From positions 1 through 64,000 of the forward strand of contig JAWKOL010000028.1 of NCBI GenBank assembly GCA_041391225.1: a DNA stretch of 64,000 nucleotides. Reading direction: 5' to 3'. The notes under the pieces were generated by a model. It made no database searches and was not told the origin of the DNA. It worked only from the letters and a program-made list of their open reading frames with translations. Of the stretch, positions 40,301-47,565 are shown in pieces (positions within the stretch are counted from its first letter, which is position 1; each line of letters opens with the position of its first letter). A program made the position numbers and the translations under genes. This stretch comes from RI-153 sp041391225 (GTDB lineage: Bacteria; Chloroflexota; Anaerolineae; Caldilineales; Caldilineaceae).

Positions 40301-41068
40301 AACGGCATCATCTTTGCCGCGCCCGCAGACGCCGATCTGCCGCGTGTCACCGAGTATTTTCTAGCGTTGGGTCAACGGGTGTGCGCTGGGTTGGATCGCG
40401 CCGGCTATCCGCTCTGCCGGGGTGGGGTGATGGCGAGCAACCCGCGCTGGTGCCGGTCTTTGCCGGAGTGGATCGCGGGCTTCGAGCGTTGGGTTCACAA
40501 GTCCACGTCGCAGGAGATCATGGATCTGAGCATCTTTTTCGATTTCCGCACCGTTTACGGCAACACCGATCTCACCCACGAGCTGCGCGGCGCCATCCAC
40601 GATCTGCTGGCGGGCGATGCGGCCTTCTTCCACCACTTTGCCCAGAACACGTTGACGTTCAAACCGCCGTTTCGCCTGTTGGGCAACATCTACCTGAGCG
40701 GCGGCGCCACCGAGCACGTCGGCGAGATCAACTTGAAAGACGCCATGATGCCGATGGTCACCTTTGCGCGGCTCTACGCGTTGCGTCACCGCGTCAACCA
40801 GACGCACACGCTGGAACGCATTGAGGCCCTGAGCGAGCGCGGCATCATCCAGCCCGCCAGCCGCGACGAAATCGTAGCCGCCTACGATTTCCTCATGCAG
40901 TTGCGCTTGCAGACCCAACTTTCCGCCATCGAAGTCGGGCGCACCCCTCAAAACGTGATCCACCCTGGCAAACTGGGCTACATTCAACAGGAATTGCTCA
41001 AGCAGGCATTCGCCCAGATCGCCGCGGTGCAGAAGAAGGTAAGTTACGATTTCTTGGGCGGGGTCTGA
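37370..41068 (+). CDS. PHP-Cache-PAS-CBS-DUF294 fusion signalling protein (frameshifts near 37530-37600 and 38068)
   Basis: About 1,230 codons. The N-terminal PHP phosphoesterase domain has metal-binding NFHCHSMFSDG, LTDHDSLEGF, FWAHPLLYEA and SAGTDFHAVHG (residues 1-235). After a frame slip the chain runs DWVPLRAALFNGPTFA, a Pro-rich linker and TM1 (LRILLPASIATLLFLAAIWG, ~282). With no in-frame ATG or ribosome-binding site there, I read one fused protein. Next: an sCache_2 sensor (FVEFADLVRREGEGYIDYVW, APWGWVIGTGIYIDDVH), TM2 (~470-490), a PAS domain (GTLLILDSRCRYANPTFLSM), two CBS motifs (~760-900), then a DUF294 nucleotidyltransferase with GSEGRQEQTLVTDQDNGIIF and its C-terminal helical domain. 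From 38070 to 41068 the frame is clean. If the fusion is an artefact, a second gene would start near 38216 (TTG). Confidence 0.75.
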
Positions 41069-41193
41069 AGAAATTGATCCACGAAGTTACACGAAGCAGA
41101 GATTTGGACACAGATTTCACGGATTGCACAGATGCAGAAAACTCAGTCGTTCACGATTTTGGCGTGGAGTAGGCGTTCTGCCCTGAAAAGAAC

Positions 41194-41265
41194 TTGTAAA
41201 CACGGATTGAAAGGAACACGGATTTATCTGAACAGATCCGTGTTCCTTCCAATCCGTGTTTACAA
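41194..41265. repeat. 30-base palindrome 'aacacggattg'
   Basis: Arms 41194-41223 and 41236-41265 (ttgtaaacacggattgaaag versus its complement) differ at one position around a 12-base loop. May terminate the signalling gene from the left. Further left, 41072-41135, is a single-arm 'ttgatccacgaag' repeat. Confidence 0.7.
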
Positions 41266-41309
41266 TTCTCATGTGCCGTGGCGCAGTAGGGCGCATGAAT
41301 AACTCAGAT

Positions 41310-41562
41310 GCCGTGTAGACCCGAATAAGCCGCATTTTATGCAGAAGGACCGTTTTTCTGCCGTCCTGGTTGTCCTGAAATCCGTGTCCCTCTCTTCTCT
41401 GCCTTCGTGGTTCTTCGTGTGTCTTCGTGGAACGCTTTTGCCGTGTAGACCCGAATAAGCCGCATTTTATGCAGAAGGACCGTTTTTCTGCCGTCCTGAT
41501 TGTCCTGAAATCCGTGTCCCTCTCTTCTCTGCCTTGGTGGTTCTTCGTGTGGCTTCGTGGAT
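41310..41562. repeat. Tandem duplication of a 130-base segment containing the dispersed repeat
   Basis: The segment starting gccgtgtagacccgaataag occurs at 41310 and again at 41440, exactly 130 bases apart, with three substitutions until the copies diverge near 41560. Each copy ends in the 'cctgaaatccgtgtccctct...cttcgtgg' words of the dispersed repeat. The whole 508-base spacer 41069-41576 is repeats and holds no gene. Confidence 0.9.
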
Positions 41563-41576
41563 CACTCTTCTCCTTC

Positions 41577-43487
41577 TCACACGCGCACAGCTTCCTTCTT
41601 CTGCGTCATCAACGACACAACTACCAGCGTAACAAAACTGAGCGGGATGGAGATGATCCCTGGGTTGTTGATGGGCAGCGGCGCGTCCAGCGGGTTGAGG
41701 CCGTAGAGGGCGTACAGTTCGGGTGAGATTGCGATCAGGCCCAGCGAGCCGATGACGCCCACGAAGATCGAGGCTGCGATGCCTTTGGCGGTGGTGCGCT
41801 TCCAGAAGAGCAGCATCAGGATCGCGGGTAGGTTGGCCGAGGCCGCCACGGCGAAGGCCAGCCCAACCAGGAACGACACATTCACGCCCTGGAAGACGAT
41901 ACCGAGCACGATAGCAATGCCGCCGATGACAAAGGCCGAGATCTTGCCGGCGTTGACCTTCTGACGGTCGTCCATCTTGATCTGGAGGAAGCGGTCGAAC
42001 AGATCATGCGCCACCGCGCCCGACGCCGCCACGATCAACCCGCTCACTGTCCCCAGCACTGTGGCGAAGGCAATCGCCGAGATGAAGGCGAACAGCACCT
42101 CGCCGAACGAACGTGCGAGCAGTGGCGCAGCCATGTTGCTGTCCGCCGGGTTGATGACGCCATTGACCATAGCGCCCAGGCCCATGAACAGCGTGAGCAC
42201 GTAGAACGCGCCAATCGCGGCGATGGCCACGATGGTGGACTTGCGTGCGCTGGCCGGGCTGGGGACGGTGTAGTAGCGGATCAAAATGTGTGGCAACGCC
42301 GCTGTCCCCAAGAAGAGCGCCAACATCAGCGAAAGGAAGTCGAGCCGTTCCAGCAGCGTGCCTTCCAACTTGAACTTCAGCCCCGGGCGCATCACCTGAT
42401 CCCCAGTGACTTCATAGGGATAGTAGATGGTAACTTTGTCACCGTTGGCGGCGTCGAAAGCGGCCGATTTCCAGGTGCGGATCACGGTTTCCTTGTCGGT
42501 GAGGGTTGCTAGAAACGCAAAGGGCGACTGCCCACCGGTTTCAAAGTCGGTCTGCCCTTCGATCTGTTGTAGATTGCCCACCTGGCGCAATTGATTTTCG
42601 GCGGATTCAGGCGCTCCGTTGATCCACTTGCCATCCGGTTTGACCACCACAGATTGGGTCTCGTACAAGGTCAGCGCGCTGTCGTGGGCCTTGGCCAGCC
42701 ACCAGCTTTCGCTGCCCTCATGCTGCAAGCGGACAAACGTCAGCCCGCCCTTGGTTTCCACCTGCTCCAGTACATCCCAGCCCGCGGCGGAGACCTGGAT
42801 CTGTCCTCCCGCAGTGGACGCCTCCATTTGCGTGTAGTCGTAGGGTGTCGCCTTGCCGCCCTGATCCGGCTGTGTGGTCAGTCCGCGGCCCAGCACGGCG
42901 ATCACCAGCGCCGTGGAGAAGACGATCAACAGCGCGCCCTTCAAAAACTGCACGTAGGTGGTGGACGCCATACCGGCTGTGGCCACGATCGTGATCACAA
43001 TCACACCCACCATGATCACGCCCCAGGCATGGGGGATCCCCAGTAGCGGCTCCACCAGCACGCCCGCGCCCACCATCTGTGGAATCAGGTAGCAGACAGA
43101 GACGATCAACGTGCTGATGGCAGCGGCCAATTTTATGCCGCGTGAATTGTAGTTGGCATCCACAGCGTCGGTGAACGTGTACTTGCCCAGCCGTTTCAGC
43201 GGTTCCGCCACCACAAAGAGCGCCACGATCCACCCCGCCAGGTAGCCGATGGAATAGAGGAACCCATCGTAACCCACGGTGGCGATCAGGCCGCAGATAC
43301 CCAAAAACGACGCCGCCGACAAATAGTCGCCCGCAAAGGCAATGCCGTTGACGCCCCAGTGAATTTGTCCACCGGCGGCGTAGTAACCGCTGGATGTTTT
43401 TGCTTTTGAGCCAAGATAAAACGAGAGACCGATCACAAAGACAACAAAGGCGAGGAAGACGAATATAGCCATGAGGTAGACCGTCAC
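41577..43487 (-). CDS. actP: Sodium/solute symporter, ActP (acetate) type
   Basis: 636 residues. A sodium:solute symporter with family signatures: SSGYYAAGGQIHWGVNGIAF, AGDYLSAASFLGICGLIATV, DAVDANYNSRGIKLAAAIST and LYDYMQMEA-like PYDYTQMEA. About 170 soluble residues are inserted near residues 215-385 (AAGWDVLEQVETKGG ... PYEVTGDQVMRPGLKF), absent from classical ActP. The core then resumes with LALFLGTAALPHILIRYYTV and GTVSGLIVAASGAVAHDLFD. The start is a GTG overlapping the stop of the upstream DUF485 gene; an ATG five codons in is the alternative. Predicted to import acetate or another short monocarboxylate with Na+. Confidence 0.85.
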   Translation of the reverse strand: MTVYLMAIFVFLAFVVFVIGLSFYLGSKAKTSSGYYAAGGQIHWGVNGIAFAGDYLSAASFLGICGLIATVGYDGFLYSIGYLAGWIVALFVVAEPLKRLGKYTFTDAVDANYNSRGIKLAAAISTLIVSVCYLIPQMVGAGVLVEPLLGIPHAWGVIMVGVIVITIVATAGMASTTYVQFLKGALLIVFSTALVIAVLGRGLTTQPDQGGKATPYDYTQMEASTAGGQIQVSAAGWDVLEQVETKGGLTFVRLQHEGSESWWLAKAHDSALTLYETQSVVVKPDGKWINGAPESAENQLRQVGNLQQIEGQTDFETGGQSPFAFLATLTDKETVIRTWKSAAFDAANGDKVTIYYPYEVTGDQVMRPGLKFKLEGTLLERLDFLSLMLALFLGTAALPHILIRYYTVPSPASARKSTIVAIAAIGAFYVLTLFMGLGAMVNGVINPADSNMAAPLLARSFGEVLFAFISAIAFATVLGTVSGLIVAASGAVAHDLFDRFLQIKMDDRQKVNAGKISAFVIGGIAIVLGIVFQGVNVSFLVGLAFAVAASANLPAILMLLFWKRTTAKGIAASIFVGVIGSLGLIAISPELYALYGLNPLDAPLPINNPGIISIPLSFVTLVVVSLMTQKKEAVRV

Positions 43488-43795
43488 TTCCTTTGTGGGG
43501 TTTTGGTGTCGATGCCGGTGTCTTCTGCGCCTTCAAGCTCCGATTCTTTGCGACGGCACATGAAGTCGTAGAGCAGCGCTTCGAGCAGCGCCACGATGAT
43601 CAGCGCCATGCCGTAGACCGTGGCGAGGTTCAGGCCCATCCAGACAATTGCCTCCATCGCCCGCGGACTGAGCAGGTTGATCGCCACAAAACCTGCATAA
43701 AAGAGTGAGTAGATGAGGACCATCCTGATGCCCAGTCGCGACTTGTATCCACTGGCAGGATCTTTCCCGCTGGGTGTAGCCGGTTCATGTAACAT
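43484..43795 (-). CDS. yjcH: DUF485 small membrane protein (YjcH-like)
   Basis: 103 residues. Two membrane helices: MVLIYSLFYAGFVAINLLSP (residues ~25-44) and WMGLNLATVYGMALIIVALL (~52-71), then YDFMCRRKESE, as in the DUF485 family that sits upstream of acetate permease actP. Overlaps actP by four bases. Its exact role in transport is unproven in the family. Confidence 0.85.
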   Translation of the reverse strand: MLHEPATPSGKDPASGYKSRLGIRMVLIYSLFYAGFVAINLLSPRAMEAIVWMGLNLATVYGMALIIVALLEALLYDFMCRRKESELEGAEDTGIDTKTPQRK

Positions 43796-43883
43796 TGGAA
43801 CTCCTTGATGTGGGGTGTGAGCCGTTGCCGGTCGCCTACGCGGCCGTTGCGCAACATCTGTGGGGGATGGGTACAGTTTATCA

Positions 43884-43905
43884 GATTGTGAAATGGTTTA
43901 CAATC
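43884..43905. promoter_or_regulatory. CRP/FNR-type operator candidate
   Basis: gattgtgaaatggtttacaatc is a 22-base near-perfect palindrome (half-sites gattgtgaaa and gattgtaaac). It resembles the TGTGA-N6-TCACA class bound by CRP/FNR-family regulators. It lies 88 bases before the DUF485/actP start and 225 before the small gene at 44130, so it could serve either side. The rest of the spacer 43796-44129 is C-rich with no gene. Confidence 0.5.
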
Positions 43906-44129
43906 GTCTTGTGTGAATTTTGCGCCTGTGCCACCCCAATCCCCGTTTCGTGGGAAAACACCCCATTTCCCCCAATTTCGTCACCCCAAGCTCACCCCAT
44001 GCAGCGTTTCGCCTCCCAACCAAGATGGGGTGCGCGATGGGTTGCGTACCGAATGGGATCGTCCTTTCGAGCGTGCTAAGCTCTGTGTCAAGAACTTATT
44101 CATGAACACGCTTGAAAGGAGCGTTTCCC

Positions 44130-44261
44130 ATGACACCGCTAGAATTCTTGATCGTTCTCTCCATGTTCCTGACGTTGTTCGTGCTGCGCTTCGGTATTCC
44201 GATGCTTGTCATGGCCATCGGCCGCTTCTTCTGCTGCCGAGTCCTCCATTTCAATTTATAA
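44130..44261 (+). CDS. Small 43-residue membrane protein
   Basis: Begins MTPLEFLIVLSMFLTLFVLR behind a clear gaaagga ribosome-binding site 7 bases upstream, ends in FNL at a TAA (44259). One or two hydrophobic segments (residues 5-19, 22-33) followed by GRFFCCRV. Forty bases before the cytochrome gene on the same strand, so probably the first gene of that operon. No family recognised. The good ribosome-binding site, the exact placement and the membrane-protein composition make it credible. Confidence 0.6.
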   Translation: MTPLEFLIVLSMFLTLFVLRFGIPMLVMAIGRFFCCRVLHFNL

Positions 44262-44301
44262 CCAGCCGGCATCCCGGTTTCAGTGCGAAGGATAGTACGC
44301 C

Positions 44302-45174
44302 ATGACGACGCAAACTTCTCTCAACCATAAGACCCTTGGCCGCTGGATCGCCGTCTTCGCCCTGGTGGGCGCGCTGCTGGTGTTGATGACCTCAGCCGTC
44401 TTCGCCGAATCCCCCGAAACGGGCGACGATGTGGAACCGTGCGAGTCGTGTCACTCGGTGGAAGCCGCCGGCTGGATGGCCTCCACCCACGCCATCGTCC
44501 CCGACGGCGGCGGCGAACCCTACGCCACCTGCGAAGACTGCCACGGCGAATACGTCAAGGGCCACCCAGACGAAGGCGTGGTGGAACTGCGCGTCGATTC
44601 GTCCATGTGCCAGGACTGCCACAGCAAGACCTTCGACCAGTGGGAAGGCACCATCCACGCCGAAGCGAACGTGCAGTGCATTAGCTGTCACGTTTCGCAT
44701 TCGCAGGACTTGCGCCTCACCGACGAATCGCTGTGCCGCTCGTGTCACAAGGAATCGCTCACCGATAGCTTCCACACGGCGCACTGGTACGTCGACGCCG
44801 CCTGCTCCGACTGTCACATGTCACCGGCGGCGATCCCCGGCGCGATGGTGATGACGAGTAACATGGGCGATCTGCTGGCCCCCACCCACGACTTCACCTC
44901 GGTTTCGTCGGACAACTGCCTCGACTGTCACCGTGAGAGTGTGAGCAACGCCGACGGCCAGATGGGTGTGCGTGAGTTGGCCCTGGCCGAATTGCGGACG
45001 GAAAAGCAGCGGGTCTCCGAACTCGACGCCCGCCTGGAATCGGCCAAGAAGACCACCTACAACTTGCAGGTAATGACACCCATCACGTTGGGCTTCGGCA
45101 TCGGCGTCGGCGGTATGCTGGGCATCATCTTCATGCTCTTCGCCGCCCGCTACAGCCGCAAGGACGGTGAATAA
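44302..45174 (+). CDS. Heptaheme c-type cytochrome, membrane-anchored
   Basis: 290 residues with gaagga upstream. Signal/anchor helix WIAVFALVGALLVLMTSAVF (residues 15-34). Seven CxxCH haem motifs at residues ~47, 77, 103, 126, 145, 168 and 206 (CESCH, CEDCH, CQDCH, CISCH, CRSCH, CSDCH, CLDCH). A charged, likely coiled segment follows (residues 222-250), then a C-terminal helix FGIGVGGMLGIIFMLFAARY. Arrangement resembles the multihaem subunit of quinone-linked complexes (Qrc/Nrf type). TAATG overlap with the Fe-S gene shows tight coupling. Predicted to pass electrons on the outer face of the membrane. Confidence 0.9.
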   Translation: MTTQTSLNHKTLGRWIAVFALVGALLVLMTSAVFAESPETGDDVEPCESCHSVEAAGWMASTHAIVPDGGGEPYATCEDCHGEYVKGHPDEGVVELRVDSSMCQDCHSKTFDQWEGTIHAEANVQCISCHVSHSQDLRLTDESLCRSCHKESLTDSFHTAHWYVDAACSDCHMSPAAIPGAMVMTSNMGDLLAPTHDFTSVSSDNCLDCHRESVSNADGQMGVRELALAELRTEKQRVSELDARLESAKKTTYNLQVMTPITLGFGIGVGGMLGIIFMLFAARYSRKDGE

Positions 45175-46103
45175 TGGCCCCCATCAATCTTGAACTCTCG
45201 CGCCGTGACATGCTCAAGGGCATGGGCTGTGGCATCGCAGCGTTGGCTGCATCCACCGCCGTCGCAGGGAACGTCAACGTGGCCGCCGCCAGCGGTGGAC
45301 CCGTCAACGACGACGCCTGGGGCATCCTCATCGACCTGACCCGCTGCACCGGCTGCCAATCGTGTGCGCTGGCCTGCAAAGAAGCCAACGACCGACCGCA
45401 CACCGATACCGTTCCCATCAGCCTCGACACCGACGCCTACAGTTTCGTCGACGAGCACAAGTTCGAGCACAGCGTCACCGAAGACAAGAGTGTGTTTGTG
45501 AAGCACCAGTGTATGCACTGTCTGCACCCGGCCTGTGTGTCGGCCTGCACCGTGGGTGCGCTGCGCAAGACGCCGGAAGGCCCGGTGGTCTACGATGCGG
45601 AGAAGTGCATCGGTTGCCGTTACTGCCAGTATGCGTGTCCATTCGGCGTGCCGTGCTACGAGTGGGAAAACCCGCTGGGGTTGATCCACAAGTGTCAGAT
45701 GTGCGCCAGCCGCCTCGAAGACGGCGAAAAACCCGCCTGCATCGCCGCCTGCCCAAACGGGGCGCTGCGCTTCGGCACCCGTCATGAACTGCTGGCCCAG
45801 GCCCACGCCCAGATCGTCTCCAACCCCGGGCGTTACGTGGAACACGTCTACGGCGAGCACGAAGTGGGCGGCACCTCGGTGCTTTACCTGTCGCCGGTGC
45901 CTTTCTCGCTTTTAGACTTCCCCGAACTGGGCAACGAACCCAATCCGCGCTACGCCGAAGCGGTGATGAAGGCCACCCCCGCCGTAGCGTTGACCGTGGC
46001 CTCGGTGGTGACGGCCCTGCATCTCTTCATGCAGCGGCGCAACCAGGTCCACGGCGAAGCAACTGTACACGCCGACACGCATGAGCCAGGAGCCGAATTA
46101 TGA
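45174..46103 (+). CDS. HybA-like four [4Fe-4S] ferredoxin subunit
   Basis: 309 residues. Twin-arginine-type leader LSRRDMLKGMGCGIAALAAS (residues 8-27), so exported folded. Sixteen cysteines in four clusters: CTGCQSCALAC (~59), CMHCLHPACVSAC (~112), CIGCRYCQYACPF (~142) and CQMCASRLEDGEKPACIAAC (~170). C-terminal membrane helix KATPAVALTVASVVTALHLF as in HybA of group 1 NiFe hydrogenases and related DmsB/QrcC subunits. Its stop overlaps the HybB-like start (ATGA). Role: electron wire between the haem subunit and the quinone-reactive membrane subunit. Confidence 0.9.
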   Translation: MAPINLELSRRDMLKGMGCGIAALAASTAVAGNVNVAAASGGPVNDDAWGILIDLTRCTGCQSCALACKEANDRPHTDTVPISLDTDAYSFVDEHKFEHSVTEDKSVFVKHQCMHCLHPACVSACTVGALRKTPEGPVVYDAEKCIGCRYCQYACPFGVPCYEWENPLGLIHKCQMCASRLEDGEKPACIAACPNGALRFGTRHELLAQAHAQIVSNPGRYVEHVYGEHEVGGTSVLYLSPVPFSLLDFPELGNEPNPRYAEAVMKATPAVALTVASVVTALHLFMQRRNQVHGEATVHADTHEPGAEL

Positions 46104-47266
46104 CGATGCAAGCCCCGTCCCTTCCGCAGCAGAAGTTTGAGTTTGGGCCGTTCAAAAAGGGTGACATCATCGCCGGCCTGCTCGCCTTTCTCACCATGAT
46201 CGGCCTGGCCGCCGGTGTCGGGCGTCTGCTCGTGGGCATGGGCGCCACCACGGCGCTCACCGACGCCTACCCCTGGGGCATCTGGATCGGCTTCGACTTC
46301 GCCCTGATCGCCTTTTCGGGTGTGGGTTTCACGATGGCGGCGGTTGTGCATGTGCTGCACCTGCACAAGTTCCAGCCGGTGCTGCGCCTCGCCATCCTGG
46401 CCGGGTTGGTGGGCTATGTGGCTGTGCTCATGCTGCTGTTGCTCGACCTGGGCCGCCCGGATCGCTTCTACAACTTCATGCTCTTCTACAACATGCACTC
46501 GCCGCTGTTTGAGATCTGCTGGTGCGTGCTGCTCTACACCACCGTGCTGGTGATCGAAGTCAGCCCGGATCTGCTGGCCTTCCTGCCCTGGAAGTGGCCG
46601 ATGCGCCTGGCCTACCGCCTGATGACGCCGGTGACCATCATCGGTGTGACGTTGTCGACGCTGCACCAGTCTACGTTGGGGACGCTCTACCTGAACATGC
46701 CGCACCGGCTGCATCCGCTGTGGTACACGCCGATCCTGCCGGTGTTGTTCTACGTGTCCTCGATTTTGGTGGGGCTGAGCATCGGCACGATTGCCTACAA
46801 GATCGCCGTCCGCGTGCGCGGTGGACAAGAGGACCCGTCGATCTCGATTGGCCTCGGCTACGGTGTCATCGGCGTGGGGTTGTTCTACATGCTGGTCCGC
46901 GTGGGCGAAGTGGTCTACGCCGGTGAACTACCCATGCTGCTCCAGTGGTCACCGCTGAGTGTGCTGTGGATCGCCGAGATCCTCTTCTGCTCGGTGATCC
47001 CGATTGTGCTGTGGGGTGTGCCGTCGCTGCGCAAGCAGGGGTGGGTGCATTGGGCGGCGCCGCTGGTGGTGGTCCTCGGTGTGGGGATGAACCGCTTCAA
47101 CGCCACCCTGGCCGCCCAGTTTGCCCCCGAAGGCGCCGTCTACTCGGCCAGCGCGCTGGAATGGGCGTCGACCCTGGGCATCATCGCCGCCGCCATGCTG
47201 ATCTGGTATCTGGCCGTAAGATTTGTGATGGGGTTCGCGTTGAAGTTTGGGTTTGAGGGACATTGA
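46100..47266 (+). CDS. NrfD/HybB-family quinone-reactive membrane subunit
   Basis: 388 residues, about ten membrane helices. Family features: DAYPWGIWIGFDFALIAFSG, LLDLGRPDRFYNFMLFYNMH and SPLFEICWCVLLYTTVLVIE, plus HQSTLGTLYLNMPHRLHPLW and VGEVVYAGELPMLL, typical of HybB. It exchanges electrons with menaquinone. The three-gene set has no molybdopterin, NiFe or nitrite-reductase catalytic subunit in this window. Followed by an intrinsic terminator. Confidence 0.9.
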   Translation: MTMQAPSLPQQKFEFGPFKKGDIIAGLLAFLTMIGLAAGVGRLLVGMGATTALTDAYPWGIWIGFDFALIAFSGVGFTMAAVVHVLHLHKFQPVLRLAILAGLVGYVAVLMLLLLDLGRPDRFYNFMLFYNMHSPLFEICWCVLLYTTVLVIEVSPDLLAFLPWKWPMRLAYRLMTPVTIIGVTLSTLHQSTLGTLYLNMPHRLHPLWYTPILPVLFYVSSILVGLSIGTIAYKIAVRVRGGQEDPSISIGLGYGVIGVGLFYMLVRVGEVVYAGELPMLLQWSPLSVLWIAEILFCSVIPIVLWGVPSLRKQGWVHWAAPLVVVLGVGMNRFNATLAAQFAPEGAVYSASALEWASTLGIIAAAMLIWYLAVRFVMGFALKFGFEGH

Positions 47267-47275
47267 AAGTAGCTG

Positions 47276-47331
47276 AACCAAAAACAAACAGGAGTCGTCC
47301 CACAAGGGATGGCTCCTGTTTGTTTTTGGTT
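47276..47331 (+). terminator. Intrinsic terminator of the cytochrome operon
   Basis: 26-base stem (47276-47301 and 47306-47331) with two wobble-type changes and loop acaa, rich in aaaacaaaca/tgtttttggt at the base, followed by ttgtctttg. Confidence 0.85.
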
Positions 47332-47367
47332 TTGTCTTTGGTATGGTATCGAACTAATTTAGAGCCA

Positions 47368-47444
47368 ATCCTGAAATTCACAGCAGCCCAGCGAGTTTCA
47401 CCAATTCATAGAGCATGTCGTGCTGCGCACTGTAATCTCAGGAT
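47368..47444. repeat. Palindromic repeat family D, copy 1
   Basis: Starts atcctgaaattcacagcagc and ends gctgcgcactgtaatctcag. The reverse complement of 52802-52877 has the same ends and similar length (about 77 bases) with a variable centre. The remaining spacer to 47565 has short G-rich runs (ggaggagaaaaggg) and no gene. Confidence 0.7.
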
Positions 47445-47565
47445 AAACACTTAATGTGCAGACAGTGTATCGGTTCGAGCAGGGGAAAACCTCCCCCCGT
47501 GGGAGGAGAAAAGGGAGGAGATTGAGGGGGAGAAGGGGGGGAGATTGAGGTCTAGGGAGGAGGAG

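Noticed and set aside
41457..41726. Small plus-strand ORFs in the spacer right of the signalling gene
   Set aside because: They are translations of the dispersed repeat (SVLIVLKSVSLSSLPWWF-type strings) and recur wherever the repeat occurs.
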